A stretch of 64,000 nt of DNA. Origin: Pseudomonas koreensis. Lineage in GTDB: Bacteria > Pseudomonadota > Gammaproteobacteria > Pseudomonadales > Pseudomonadaceae. The stretch lies in assembly GCF_012986595.1 (NCBI RefSeq), contig NZ_JAAQYM010000008.1:336232-400231 (forward strand), written 5' to 3'. The notes beneath the pieces were generated by a model. The model was not told where the DNA came from and made no database searches. It saw only the letters and a list, made by a program, of their open reading frames with translations. Position 1 is the stretch's first letter. Each line of letters begins with the position of its first letter. Shown piece after piece: positions 53,933-62,366 of this stretch. Both the position numbers and the translations under genes were made by a program.

Positions 53933-56400
53933 ACGTTTTCTGGCAAACCCTGCGCGCGCTGCTCAGCCATTGGCGGCGGCATCCGGTGCAATTTTTCAGT
54001 GTGCTGACCGGGTTGTGGCTGGCGACCAGCCTGCTGACCGGGGTCGAGGCGCTGAACAGTCAGGCCCGCGACAGTTACGCCCGGGCCAGCCAGATGATCG
54101 GCGGCGAACCTCAGGCCAGTCTCGCCACGCCGAGCGGTGCGACATTCACCCAGCAGTGGTTTGTCGATCTGCGCCGCGCAGGCTGGCCGGTTTCGCCGCT
54201 GTTGCAGGGGCGGCTGCTGCTCAAGGAGCACGACAATCAGCGTCTGCAACTGATTGGCATCGAACCGGTGTCACTGCCTGCGGACTCCGCAGTGGCCGGG
54301 CAGTCGATGCCGATCGAGCGCATCGTCGAGTTCTTCTCGGCGCCGGGCGCTACGTGGATTTCGCCTGAAACACTGCAAGCCTTGAACCTCAGCGAAGGCG
54401 CCACGCCGCAAACCCTCAACGGCCAGACCCTGCCGCCACTGCGCGCGCAAAGGGACATGGCGCCGGGGGTGTTGCTGGTGGATATCGGCGTCGCGCAAAC
54501 CCTGCTCGACCAGCCCGGGCAATTGTCGCGGCTGTTACTGCCCAAGGATTTTCAGGCCGAGCTGCCGGCGGCGTTCAAAGGGCAGTTGCAGCTCAAAAGC
54601 AGCGCTGAAGAAAACAATCTGGCGCGCCTGACCGAGAGCTTTCACCTGAATCTCGACGCCTTGGGATTTCTCTCGTTCGTGGTCGGGCTGTTCATCGTTC
54701 ACGCGGCCATTGGTCTGGCGCTGGAACAACGGCGTGGATTGTTGCGCACCCTGCGCGCCTGCGGGGTGAGTGCGCGGATGCTGATCGGCAGCCTGATCGT
54801 CGAACTGGGCGTGCTGGCGCTGGTCGGCGGAGTGTTCGGCGTCATCAGTGGCTATTGGCTGGCGAGTGTTTTGCTGCCCGACGTCGCCGCCAGCCTGCGC
54901 GGTCTGTACGGTGCGGAAGTGGCGGGGCAGCTGCGTCTGAGTCCGTGGTGGTGGTTCAGCGGTATTGGTTTGAGCCTGTTCGGCGCGTTGCTGGCCGGCG
55001 CCAACAGTCTGTTGCGCGCGGCACGCTTGCCGCTGTTGGCGGTGGCGGATCCGCAGGCCTGGCATCAGCAGCATGCGCGCTGGTTGCGGCGCCAGGGTTG
55101 GCTGGCGGCGGTGCTGGGACTGATCGCGCTGTCGGCGTTGCTGTTCGGTGACAGCCTGGGCAGTGGATTTGTGTTGATGGCCGGGTTGCTGCTCGGTGCC
55201 GCGCTGGCGTTGCCGGTGGTGCTGAGCGCGGTGCTCACTCCATTACTCGGGCGCAGTCGCTCGGTGCTCGGCCAGTGGTTTCTCGCCGACTGTCGCCAGC
55301 AACTGCCGGCGCTGAGTCTGGCGCTGATGGCGCTGCTGCTGGCGCTGGCGGCCAACATCGGTGCCGGCAGCATGACCGCCGGTTTTCGCCAGACTTTCAA
55401 CGACTGGCTCGAACAACGCCTGAGCGCCGAGCTTTACCTCAACCCGGTCACTCCGGCGCAATCGCGCGAGCTGTACAGCTGGCTCAAACAGCAACCGAGC
55501 GTCAGCGCGGTGCTGCCCAACTGGCAGGTGGCGGTGACCCTGCAAGGCTGGCCGGCGGATGTATTCGGGGTGATCGATCATCCGTATTACCGGCAGCACT
55601 GGCCGCTGCTCGACGGGATTACCGGGGATCCGTGGGCGCACCTGGCGAACGACGACGCGGTGATGCTCAGCGAACAACTGGCGCGGCGCCTGAAGGTGCG
55701 CGCGGGTGATCATCTGCGCCTGCCGACCCCGGGCGGGGCGTGGTCACCGCGGATCGTCGGGATCTACGCCGACTACGGCAATCCCAAGGGACATCTGCTG
55801 GTCAACAGTAATCATCTGCTGCGTCTGTGGCCGGCGCTGACACCGAACCGTTTCAACCTGCGCATCGCACCGCCCGACATCCCGGCGTTTTTGACTGCGC
55901 TGCAAACGCGCTTTCAGCTCGATGACAGTCGCATCGTCGATCAGGCGCGGCTCAAGGGCTGGTCGGTGCAAGTGTTCGAACGCACCTTCGCCGCCACCGC
56001 CGCGCTGAACAGCCTGACCCTGGCGGTGGCGGGTGTGGCGCTGTTCATCAGCCTGCTGACCCAGAGCCAGAGCCGCCTCGGACAACTGGCACCGCTGTGG
56101 GCCTTGGGCGTGACGCGCCGCCAGTTGATGCTGCTCAACCTCGGCCAGACCTGGTTGCTGGCGGTGCTGACGCTGGTGCTGGCGCTGCCGTTGGGGATTG
56201 CGTTGGCCTGGTGCCTGGATGCGGTGATCAACGTGCAGGCGTTCGGCTGGCGTCTGCCGTTGCGGATCTTTCCGCTGCAACTGTTGCAGTTACTTGGGCT
56301 GGCGTTGCTGGCGACGCTTTTGGCTTCGGCGTGGCCGCTGTATTCGTTGTACCGCACGCAACCGGCGGATCTGTTGAGGACGTTTGCCCATGAGGATTAG
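53929..56400 (+). CDS. FtsX-like ABC permease with duplicated core
   Basis: 823 residues, GTG start overlapping the ATPase stop (GTGA). One N-terminal helix, a periplasmic domain of about 200 residues, helices around 245-265, 285-315 and 335-360, then helices around 395-430, a second core and a final FtsX triplet at the C-terminus. The family (AttF/AttG or YbbP-like) joins two FtsX units in one chain. With the following CrtC-like lipoprotein it matches the AttEFGH type of system. Substrate unknown, probably a lipid or lipoprotein. Confidence 0.87.
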   Translation: MNVFWQTLRALLSHWRRHPVQFFSVLTGLWLATSLLTGVEALNSQARDSYARASQMIGGEPQASLATPSGATFTQQWFVDLRRAGWPVSPLLQGRLLLKEHDNQRLQLIGIEPVSLPADSAVAGQSMPIERIVEFFSAPGATWISPETLQALNLSEGATPQTLNGQTLPPLRAQRDMAPGVLLVDIGVAQTLLDQPGQLSRLLLPKDFQAELPAAFKGQLQLKSSAEENNLARLTESFHLNLDALGFLSFVVGLFIVHAAIGLALEQRRGLLRTLRACGVSARMLIGSLIVELGVLALVGGVFGVISGYWLASVLLPDVAASLRGLYGAEVAGQLRLSPWWWFSGIGLSLFGALLAGANSLLRAARLPLLAVADPQAWHQQHARWLRRQGWLAAVLGLIALSALLFGDSLGSGFVLMAGLLLGAALALPVVLSAVLTPLLGRSRSVLGQWFLADCRQQLPALSLALMALLLALAANIGAGSMTAGFRQTFNDWLEQRLSAELYLNPVTPAQSRELYSWLKQQPSVSAVLPNWQVAVTLQGWPADVFGVIDHPYYRQHWPLLDGITGDPWAHLANDDAVMLSEQLARRLKVRAGDHLRLPTPGGAWSPRIVGIYADYGNPKGHLLVNSNHLLRLWPALTPNRFNLRIAPPDIPAFLTALQTRFQLDDSRIVDQARLKGWSVQVFERTFAATAALNSLTLAVAGVALFISLLTQSQSRLGQLAPLWALGVTRRQLMLLNLGQTWLLAVLTLVLALPLGIALAWCLDAVINVQAFGWRLPLRIFPLQLLQLLGLALLATLLASAWPLYSLYRTQPADLLRTFAHED

Positions 56401-57457
56401 CCTCGTTGCGCTGTGTCTGGCGCTGCTGCTGGTTGGCTGTGATCAACCGCAACCTGATCAAAAGGGCTTCGCCGGGCTCGGCGATCAGGCTGCGCAGTTC
56501 ACCGAGGTGGTGCCGGGGCGGGTATTCAGCTTCCCGGCGGATCACGGCGCCCACGAGGGATTTCGAATCGAATGGTGGTATGTCACCGCCAATCTCAAGG
56601 ACCCGCAGGGCAATGATTTCGGCGTGCAGTGGACGCTGTTTCGCAGCGCCTTGAAACCCGTGCCGCAGCAACCCGGCTGGGGCAATCAGACGATCTGGCT
56701 CGGGCATGCGGCGGTGACCTCGGCCACCGCGCACCATGCCGCGGAGCGTTATGCCCGGGGCGGCGTGGGGCAGGCCGGGGTGAACGTGGCACCGTTCGAG
56801 GCATGGATCGATGATTGGCGCTTTGCCGGTCAGGCGCCGGAGCCGTTGAGCGACCTGCAACTGAGCGCGCGCGATCAATCGTTCGCCTACCAACTGCACC
56901 TCACTTCCAGCCGGCCGCTGGTGCTGCAGGGCGATTACGGCTTCAGCCAGAAATCCGAACAGGGCCAGGCCTCGTATTACTACAGCCAGCCGTTTTTTCA
57001 AGCCAGCGGCACCCTGCAAATCGACGGCCAGACCTACACCGTCAGCGGCCCGGCCTGGCTGGACCGTGAATGGAGCAGCCAGCCGCTGACCGCCAATCAA
57101 ACCGGCTGGGACTGGTTCTCCCTGCACCTGGACAGTGGTGAACACGTCATGCTTTACCGCATGCGCCAGAAGGACGGCGCACCGTACCTCACCGGTACCT
57201 GGATCGCGGCCGACGGTCAGGCGCAAACCCTGCGCAGCGAACAAATCAAACTTGTCCCGCAAGACACCGCGACAGTTGCCGGCCGCGCGATGCCGGTGCG
57301 CTGGACCATCAGCATTCCCGACAAACAGCTCGACATCAGCCTGTCGGCACTGAACCCCAACGCCTGGATGAACCTGCGCATTCCTTACTGGGAAGGGCCG
57401 GTGCGGATCAGCGGCAGCCATGGCGGGCGCGGCTATCTGGAGATGACCGGCTACTGA
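56390..57457 (+). CDS. CrtC/AttH-like lipocalin-fold lipoprotein
   Basis: 355 residues from ATG 56390 inside the permease gene. Lipobox LVGC places the lipid at Cys18. Family motifs: HEGFRIEWWYVTANL, FGVQWTLFRSA, GHAAVTSA, WLDREWSSQ and GWDWFSLHLDSGEHVMLYRMR, with ISGSHGGRGYLEMTGY at the end. These proteins have two lipocalin-like barrels and are annotated as hydratase-like or AttH; the physiological ligand is unknown. Likely the periplasmic partner of the ABC unit. Confidence 0.88.
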   Translation: MRISLVALCLALLLVGCDQPQPDQKGFAGLGDQAAQFTEVVPGRVFSFPADHGAHEGFRIEWWYVTANLKDPQGNDFGVQWTLFRSALKPVPQQPGWGNQTIWLGHAAVTSATAHHAAERYARGGVGQAGVNVAPFEAWIDDWRFAGQAPEPLSDLQLSARDQSFAYQLHLTSSRPLVLQGDYGFSQKSEQGQASYYYSQPFFQASGTLQIDGQTYTVSGPAWLDREWSSQPLTANQTGWDWFSLHLDSGEHVMLYRMRQKDGAPYLTGTWIAADGQAQTLRSEQIKLVPQDTATVAGRAMPVRWTISIPDKQLDISLSALNPNAWMNLRIPYWEGPVRISGSHGGRGYLEMTGY

Positions 57458-57478
57458 CCGGTGCACTGCAACTAATCT

Positions 57479-57552
57479 CGGAGCTGCCGCAGGCTGCGAT
57501 CTTTTGACTTTGATCTTGAAAAAGATCGCACCCTTCAGCAGCTCCTGCAGGG
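57479..57552. repeat. Short REPIN
   Basis: GGAGCTGCCGCAGGCTGCGA at the left and GCAGCTCCTGCAGG at the right, with AAAGATCGCA, form a compact inverted pair of the same type as 14141-14244 and 21763-21855. Confidence 0.72.
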
Positions 57553-57613
57553 ATTGGGTTGAACTCCGTTTCGTCGCGCACCCTCTACAACGTAATACCG
57601 TGGAGGATTGAGC

Positions 57614-57856
57614 ATGAGCGACGACCTGCAACCCCCAGACCTCACAAGCTGGCAGCGCCTGTTCGATGACCAGACCTACTGGCAGCAATCCCCCGACGCT
57701 CACTATTTCGATCTGCAACGCATCGCCGACGACCTGCTCGGCCAGGGCGCGATCGATCTGGAGCAGTGGCAGATCCTGCGCGCCAAGGCCGATGACCTGC
57801 ACAAGGATTCGCCTGATGTGAACGTCGCCCGTGAACTGGACGACCCCGAAGCCTGA
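57614..57856 (+). CDS. Small acidic cytosolic protein of unknown function
   Basis: 80 residues, acidic, no membrane helix or signal. Sequence SWQRLFDDQTYWQQSPDAHYFDLQRIADDLLGQGAIDLEQWQILRAKADDL suggests two helices. GGAGG precedes the ATG by about 8 bases and the codon usage matches neighbours. It lies 10 bases before another small gene. I do not recognise the family. Confidence 0.6.
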   Translation: MSDDLQPPDLTSWQRLFDDQTYWQQSPDAHYFDLQRIADDLLGQGAIDLEQWQILRAKADDLHKDSPDVNVARELDDPEA

Positions 57857-57866
57857 GGAGCCCACC

Positions 57867-58049
57867 ATGAAACCCGTCACCCCCAGCGAACACCCTGACC
57901 AACCGCGGCCACCGGGAGAAACCGAGCGCGACAACGACGCCCTGCGCCCGACCGACCCCAAACAGCGCGAGGACAGCAGCAAAGGCACCGCCAGCGGCGA
58001 ATCCACCGCGCAAGAGACCGCCGCATCACAAACAAAAGCCAAGCCCTGA
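57867..58049 (+). CDS. Small disordered hydrophilic protein
   Basis: 60 residues, dominated by Pro, Glu, Thr, Ser and Lys (PPGETERDNDALRPTDPKQREDSSK), so probably disordered. GAGGAG lies 6 bases before the ATG, an unusually good ribosome binding site, and the gap from the previous gene is 10 bases. Such short hydrophilic proteins are often stress-related; nothing here shows a function. Confidence 0.55.
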   Translation: MKPVTPSEHPDQPRPPGETERDNDALRPTDPKQREDSSKGTASGESTAQETAASQTKAKP

Positions 58050-58134
58050 GCACCGTCTATGCTCAGTGGCACATCCGGCGCCATACACACATTGGCGCCG
58101 GCTTCTGCCATTCATTACAGGGAAAGTACCGCTT

Positions 58135-58719
58135 ATGAAGCTTCGCGCTCTGGCCAAGGCCATCACCCTCACAACCGTATTGTCCGCCACCAGCTTCGGC
58201 GCCATGGCGGCCGATATTCCGCTGTCCGCCACCGTCGAGGCCGATCAGGTCACCACCAAAGTGCTGGCCGTCGATGCGGCCAACCATCAGGTCGTGCTCG
58301 AAGGCGCGGAAGGTCGCCAAGTCCATGTTCAGCTGAGCGACAAGGCGAAAAACCTCGACAATCTCAAGGTCGGCGACCTGGTGAAACTCGAAGTTCAGCG
58401 TTCTGTCGCCGCTTACCTCGACACCGATGTGGATAAAGGTCTGCCTGGCACCGTCGAGCGTACGGGCGAACTGCGCAATGCGCCGGGCAGTGAAAACCCG
58501 GGTGGTGAAGCGTACCGGCAGATTCAGGTGCAGCTGAAAATCACCAAAATTGATTTGAAGAATAATCAGGTCACCCTGGAGAACCCTCAGGGACAGTCGA
58601 AAATCCTCGACGTGAAGAAGCCGGAAATCCAAGCCAAGCTGAAAGATTTGAAAGTCGGGCAGAGTGTAGTTGTCACTTATACCGATGTATTAAAAGTGAC
58701 CAGTCAGCATGAAAGTTGA
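58135..58719 (+). CDS. Periplasmic protein with OB-like repeats, unknown function
   Basis: 194 residues with a clear signal peptide (AMA/ADIPLS). Two related halves, TTKVLAVDAANHQVVLEGAEGRQVHVQL and TKIDLKNNQVTLENPQGQSKILDV, each followed by a LK(V/D)GDLVKLEV or LKVGQSVVVTY segment, indicate duplicated small beta barrels. The family is a widespread uncharacterised one in pseudomonads. Start ATG 58135, 6 bases after a weak GGGAAAG. No operon partner can be shown. Confidence 0.78.
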   Translation: MKLRALAKAITLTTVLSATSFGAMAADIPLSATVEADQVTTKVLAVDAANHQVVLEGAEGRQVHVQLSDKAKNLDNLKVGDLVKLEVQRSVAAYLDTDVDKGLPGTVERTGELRNAPGSENPGGEAYRQIQVQLKITKIDLKNNQVTLENPQGQSKILDVKKPEIQAKLKDLKVGQSVVVTYTDVLKVTSQHES

Positions 58720-58909
58720 GCATTAACTCTACAAGATGGTTGTTCTTGTACAGATTATTGTATGAGAACAATCATCTGAAAGGTTTTGTGCCTTGCTTTG
58801 AAAGTTTTATGAAAGGATATCGTCGATAAATATCTATTAACTTCTTCGTACATAAAATTTACATTTGTGTATGACGACATATCCGCCAACTTCTATTAAA
58901 ATCCTTCCC
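58720..58909. other. AT-rich spacer
   Basis: About 190 bases without a gene. TTGTAC/GAACAA motifs (58740-58775) make a weak inverted repeat, CTACAAGATGGTTGTTCTTG to ACAATCATC. A sigma-70-like TTTACA...TATTAAAA is present near 58857-58890 and could drive the RNA candidate downstream. Confidence 0.35.
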
Positions 58910-59040
58910 GTTCGCCCAGTGTCAGGGCTCTTTACCGGTGCATGGATTGCCAGGCCATTACACTGGGCGAACACCTGATCGGAGCGGATGTATACAATTT
59001 CAGATAAAAAAAGGGCGACTTTGAAGTCGCCCTTTTTTTG
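58910..59040 (+). ncRNA. Candidate small RNA with long stem and terminator
   Basis: GTTCGCCCAGTGT (58910-58922) and ACACTGGGCGAAC (58960-58972) pair perfectly over 13 bp around a 37-base loop; about 30 bases later an intrinsic terminator follows. No ORF with a ribosome binding site covers it. Length to the terminator is about 130 bases, right for a trans-acting sRNA. I do not recognise it as a named family. Confidence 0.4.
59004..59040. terminator. Strong bidirectional intrinsic terminator
   Basis: GGGCGACTT (59013-59021) and AAGTCGCCC (59024-59032), flanked by seven As before and seven Ts after. It can end an RNA on the plus strand and the glycosyltransferase gene on the minus strand. Confidence 0.92.
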
Positions 59041-59048
59041 TGTCGCGA

Positions 59049-59855
59049 TCAAGCCGAGGCCTGCCCCTGAAAGCGTTTGAGGGTGGCTTCGTACATTCTG
59101 GTCCGGCGGTGGTTTTTGCCGTAGGTGCCGGCAGCTGCGACGGTTCCTGCCTGGATGTGATCCAGATAGCGGAAAATCTTGCGCGGCGCCAGCAGCTTGA
59201 TCCCGAATCCCAACGCTGTCATTCGATCCTGCAGGGTATAACCGGGTACCCGGTCATCCAGGCAAAAGTGCAGTCCGTGGGACTTCATCAACTTGACGTT
59301 CCACAACGTGCAGAAACTCTTGAGATGAGTTTCCCGATAAGGTTTCGGCTCTTTGCTGCGCAAACCCAATGAGGTTTTGGCCCGACGAACATAATGTTTG
59401 CAAAAGCGCGAAGTTAATCGCCAGGTGTCTCTCAATACCCCACGATTAATCTGTTCGACACACCCGACTGCGGCGATCCCGGGAGTATTCGTGCACTCAT
59501 TCAGCATCATCACAAAGACTTCCTTGTCATAGACAAAGGTGTCGGTGTGCAGCAGAAACAGATAGTCGGTTTCAACTTTCTCCAGCGCCATGTCCAGCGC
59601 CTTGCCATGGGCAATATGCCCGGCTTCTTTACCGGGGGAGGGACGTTCGATCAGATTGATCCAGTCCAGCGAGCGCAAGTAATCGAGGCTGGCATCCGCC
59701 GAATCATTGTCCACCACCCACACCGGAATGCGTTGTGCCTGAACGTGCTGGCGCAACAGCTCCAGGCACATGCGGGTGATGTCTGGGGTTTTGTAATTTA
59801 CCAATACAAGACTGAAATTCGGCTGCGTAACGGCTGGTAAATCAAACTGGCTCAT
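59049..59855 (-). CDS. Family 2 glycosyltransferase
   Basis: 268 residues from ATG 59855; a GTG at 59873 would add six residues but neither start has a good ribosome binding site. GT2 core: FSLVLVNYKTPDIT, VWVVDNDSADASLDYL, LFLLHTDTFV (HTD as DxD-equivalent) and GIAAVGC. No membrane helices. It resembles dTDP-rhamnosyl-type or glycan-decorating transferases. It stands apart from the polysaccharide cluster, and its terminator is shared with the RNA candidate. Confidence 0.82.
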   Translation of the reverse strand: MSQFDLPAVTQPNFSLVLVNYKTPDITRMCLELLRQHVQAQRIPVWVVDNDSADASLDYLRSLDWINLIERPSPGKEAGHIAHGKALDMALEKVETDYLFLLHTDTFVYDKEVFVMMLNECTNTPGIAAVGCVEQINRGVLRDTWRLTSRFCKHYVRRAKTSLGLRSKEPKPYRETHLKSFCTLWNVKLMKSHGLHFCLDDRVPGYTLQDRMTALGFGIKLLAPRKIFRYLDHIQAGTVAAAGTYGKNHRRTRMYEATLKRFQGQASA

Positions 59856-60072
59856 GTCGGGAAGCTCATCCACGGTTGATCGACGGCAAGTGTCTGTCGA
59901 GCCGGGATGCTAGCGACGCAAGCTTAGTTGAAGCTTAATTTGCCGTTCAGCAAGTGAGTCGAAGTGTGTCGAGCCAAGACACCTCAGGCACGACGGAAAC
60001 CGGCCCACACGCTAAACTGCGCGCCTCTTTTCACGCTTCAAGGAACAAACGGCGCCCGCCGTAGACTCACGG

Positions 60073-60888
60073 ATGAAACCACTCTCCCTCTACCACCCGG
60101 CCCTATACTGGCTGCGCGTGTGGCAAAAACGACTGTTCCGCCAGATCGCCTGGCACTGCTCCAGCAAACGCTACGCGCGCCTTGTTGCCGGCGCTGACCG
60201 TCTGCCATTTCGCTACCTGAAACACACCTCGAAACTCATCCGCAAACTCGGCGACTCCGACCTCGCCCTGCAACACAACAAAGTCATCAACCTCAAACTC
60301 GCCGTCGCCGCCATCGACGGCCTCATCATCGCCCCCGGCGAACACTTCTCCTTCTGCCGCCTCGTTGGCCGCCCCACCCGCAAACGCGGCTACGTCGAAG
60401 GCATGGAGCTGTCTTTCGGCGAGGCACGACGCGGTATCGGCGGCGGAATCTGCCAACTGAGCAACCTGATCCACTGGATGGCCATTCATTCACCTCTGGT
60501 GGTGGTCGAGCGCTCCAACCACAGCTTCGACCCGTTTCCGGACGAGGGGCGAGTGCTGCCATTCGGTTCCGGCGCGGCGATTTTCTATAACTACGTTGAT
60601 CTGGTGCTGCATAACCCGACGGATCGGACTTTTCAGTTGAAGTTGAACGTGGGGCAGACGCAGTTGGAGGGTGAGTTGCTGTGCGATCAGGTGCGGGCGT
60701 ATCGGTATCACGTGTTTCAGGAAAAGCACCGGTTTGTGCGGGAGGGGGAGCGGGTGTATCGGGAGAATGAGATCTGGCGGGAGGTGCGGGAGAAGGGGCA
60801 GGTGGGGGAATTGGTGGAGAGGGTGAGGTTGTATCGAAATCGGGTGGTGGTTAAGTATGAGGTGGCGGAAGAAATGATGGAGACATGA
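60073..60888 (+). CDS. VanW family protein
   Basis: 271 residues. VanW-domain signature: INLKLAVAAIDGLIIAPGEHFSFCRLVGRPTRKRGYVEGMELSFGEARRGIGGGICQLSNLIHWMAIHSPLVVVERSNHSFDPFP in blocks, with the invariant GGGICQLS. Family function is uncertain, although members occur in vancomycin clusters of Gram-positives. Here it stands alone; no van genes are near. The last 60 codons are G-rich (GTGGAGAGGGTGAGG) unlike the C-rich front. Confidence 0.9.
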   Translation: MKPLSLYHPALYWLRVWQKRLFRQIAWHCSSKRYARLVAGADRLPFRYLKHTSKLIRKLGDSDLALQHNKVINLKLAVAAIDGLIIAPGEHFSFCRLVGRPTRKRGYVEGMELSFGEARRGIGGGICQLSNLIHWMAIHSPLVVVERSNHSFDPFPDEGRVLPFGSGAAIFYNYVDLVLHNPTDRTFQLKLNVGQTQLEGELLCDQVRAYRYHVFQEKHRFVREGERVYRENEIWREVREKGQVGELVERVRLYRNRVVVKYEVAEEMMET

Positions 60889-61016
60889 TCCCTATCTAAA
60901 CCGCTGAGGTTGAAGAAATTATTTAGTGGGCGGCAGACTCCGTATTCGAAGCGTGGTAGTACTCAGGAGAAAGTTTGGAGAGGTTGTTTAGGGAGAAATG
61001 TGTTTTGGTTGTTTAT

Positions 61017-61322
61017 TTATGGGGTTTGCATTCTCTTTAACGTGTTTTTCAAGGCTTTTTCAAGACTCTTCCAGGTTTTTGCGGTTTCACTATATGTAGG
61101 TGAGCCCCAGTCTCTATTTGAAATAAGTAGTATTTTGAAGGAGCCGTTTTTAGAAAACTCAGGATACCACCCGATATCTATGATTTTTCCAGAAGGAAAA
61201 GCAGCTTGGAATAGGTCTTCCTTTAAGTCATCAGTGATCAGTGAAATTTTCGAGTTGCTCAAGTTGGAGATTTCGTCAAAGATTATCTTTCCACCAAGGT
61301 TTATTATTTTTTGAATGTTCAT
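61017..61322 (-). CDS. Putative immunity protein of a polymorphic toxin
   Basis: 101 residues, AT-rich codon usage unlike the rest of the window. No signal peptide. Sequence MNIQKIINLGGKIIFDEISNLSNSKISLITDDLK.. WKSLEKALKNTLKRMQTP shows no known motif. ATG overlaps the stop of a short ORF (61319-61474) by 4 bases (ATGA), the tight coupling usual for toxin-tip/immunity pairs. Position beside an rhs end supports an immunity role; direct evidence is lacking. Confidence 0.55.
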   Translation of the reverse strand: MNIQKIINLGGKIIFDEISNLSNSKISLITDDLKEDLFQAAFPSGKIIDIGWYPEFSKNGSFKILLISNRDWGSPTYSETAKTWKSLEKALKNTLKRMQTP

Positions 61323-61474
61323 TGGCTATATTTTTCCGTTTGAATTTCTAAATATCCAGATGCGTTTGGAAATAGATGCCCTATAGTCTGATTGCTAACC
61401 GGAGGAGAGGTGGGTTCACGGATTCCAGAATCTAATCCCTGCCAGATATCGTTCGATGTTATCCATATCGTCAT
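61319..61474 (-). pseudogene. Short ORF, probable C-terminal remnant of a toxin tip
   Basis: 51 codons ending SGYLEIQTEKYSQ at a stop that overlaps the next gene. It opens from an internal ATG with only a weak ribosome binding site, so it is more likely the surviving tail of a longer toxin gene than a complete gene. AT-rich like its neighbours. Confidence 0.4.
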
Positions 61475-61699
61475 TTCCAAGAGTCGAATCAAAATTTCTG
61501 CTGAGAGCTTTCTAATTTTGGCAAGCTGTTAAGTATTTCTTTTCGTCAATGAGGTCAGTCAGGGCTTTTCTATAATCTTCGAGTAATTTGTCTAAGTAGC
61601 TCCCAATTTTATGCAGGGAAAAAAGATTTACTCAATTTCTGGTAGGGCTTTGAGCGCTTTTTCTCCTGTAATTGTTATTTGTTTATTGCTATCTAGCAT
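61418..61699 (-). pseudogene. Decayed immunity-like gene
   Basis: An ATG at 61699 with AGGTAG upstream opens MLDSNKQITITGEKALKALPEIE then stops. The reading continues in other frames as LHKIGSYLDKLLEDYRKALTDLIDEKKYL, a stop, and DSTLGNDDMDNIERYLAGIRFW. Together these look like one helical immunity-size protein (about 90 residues) broken by at least one frameshift and one stop. The third part overlaps 61319-61474 in another frame. Confidence 0.4.
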
Positions 61700-61979
61700 T
61701 GATTCTACCTGATAGCCTTTCGGCTATCTGGAGGAGAGAGCTATTTTTATGAGTAAGGAGTGTCTTAAAGCTTTTTGTTTTGTGCATTAAAAATAAGTAT
61801 ATTCACTTTGCTTTAAGTTTTATACCGATTTTTCACCCGAGAGTCAATGCGCCACTGCTCCGAAATTTTTATTATTTTTACCTGGTTTGTTTATGTGTAA
61901 AGTTAGTAGTTGGCGATACGCGGAGGTTATTAAAAGGGGTGACTATTTTTATATAAATAATTTTTATTATTTTAGTTCT
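61700..61979. other. AT-rich spacer without recognised genes
   Basis: About 280 bases, AT-rich with many stops in all frames. Contains no convincing start/ribosome-binding-site pair, repeat or terminator. Probably further remains of displaced toxin or immunity genes. Confidence 0.4.
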
Positions 61980-62366
61980 TTATATGTTGGTTGGGTGGAG
62001 GAAGGTTTTTTTTGCAATTATATCTACGAATGTCGGGAGTGTTTGTTTCGTTTGCTCAAGTGAGATTATTATTATTGATTCTCCCATTTTTAATACTCCA
62101 CAACCGTCTTCCTCAATCACGATTAACTTTGCCGTGATGTATGTGTGACATATGTCGAATGATATCGAAGGGGTGTTTTTTTTGGAGAGGGTCAGGTTTT
62201 CTCCCCAAATAAAATCATCATCGATATTGATTTCGACGTCATATATTTTATTTTCTTTAGGGGGCGAGCCAATAAATGCTGAAAAGCCTTTCCCATAGGG
62301 CGTTGAATACTCGACAAGTATTTCGTTGGCTGTGCTTTTGATTATGCTTGATATCGTAATGTTCAT
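61980..62366 (-). CDS. Probable immunity protein, in frame with the toxin tip
   Basis: 128 residues if started at the internal ATG 62366, which has GGGAG 10 bases upstream. Composition changes at this Met from a basic toxin tip to an acidic protein (VEYSTPYGKGFSAFIG, YDVEINIDDDFIWGENL, LIVIEEDGCGVLKMGESIIIISLEQ). The codon just before the ATG is CAG; one base change from TAG would end the toxin there. Thus either a free immunity protein is translated from the internal start, or the two are made as one chain. No known motif. Confidence 0.55.
   Translation of the reverse strand: MNITISSIIKSTANEILVEYSTPYGKGFSAFIGSPPKENKIYDVEINIDDDFIWGENLTLSKKNTPSISFDICHTYITAKLIVIEEDGCGVLKMGESIIIISLEQTKQTLPTFVDIIAKKTFLHPTNI

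Noticed and set aside
60910..61314. Plus-strand ORF of 134 codons opposite the immunity-like gene
   Set aside because: It begins in G-rich DNA with no ribosome binding site and overlaps a minus-strand gene coupled to its neighbour by an ATGA overlap.
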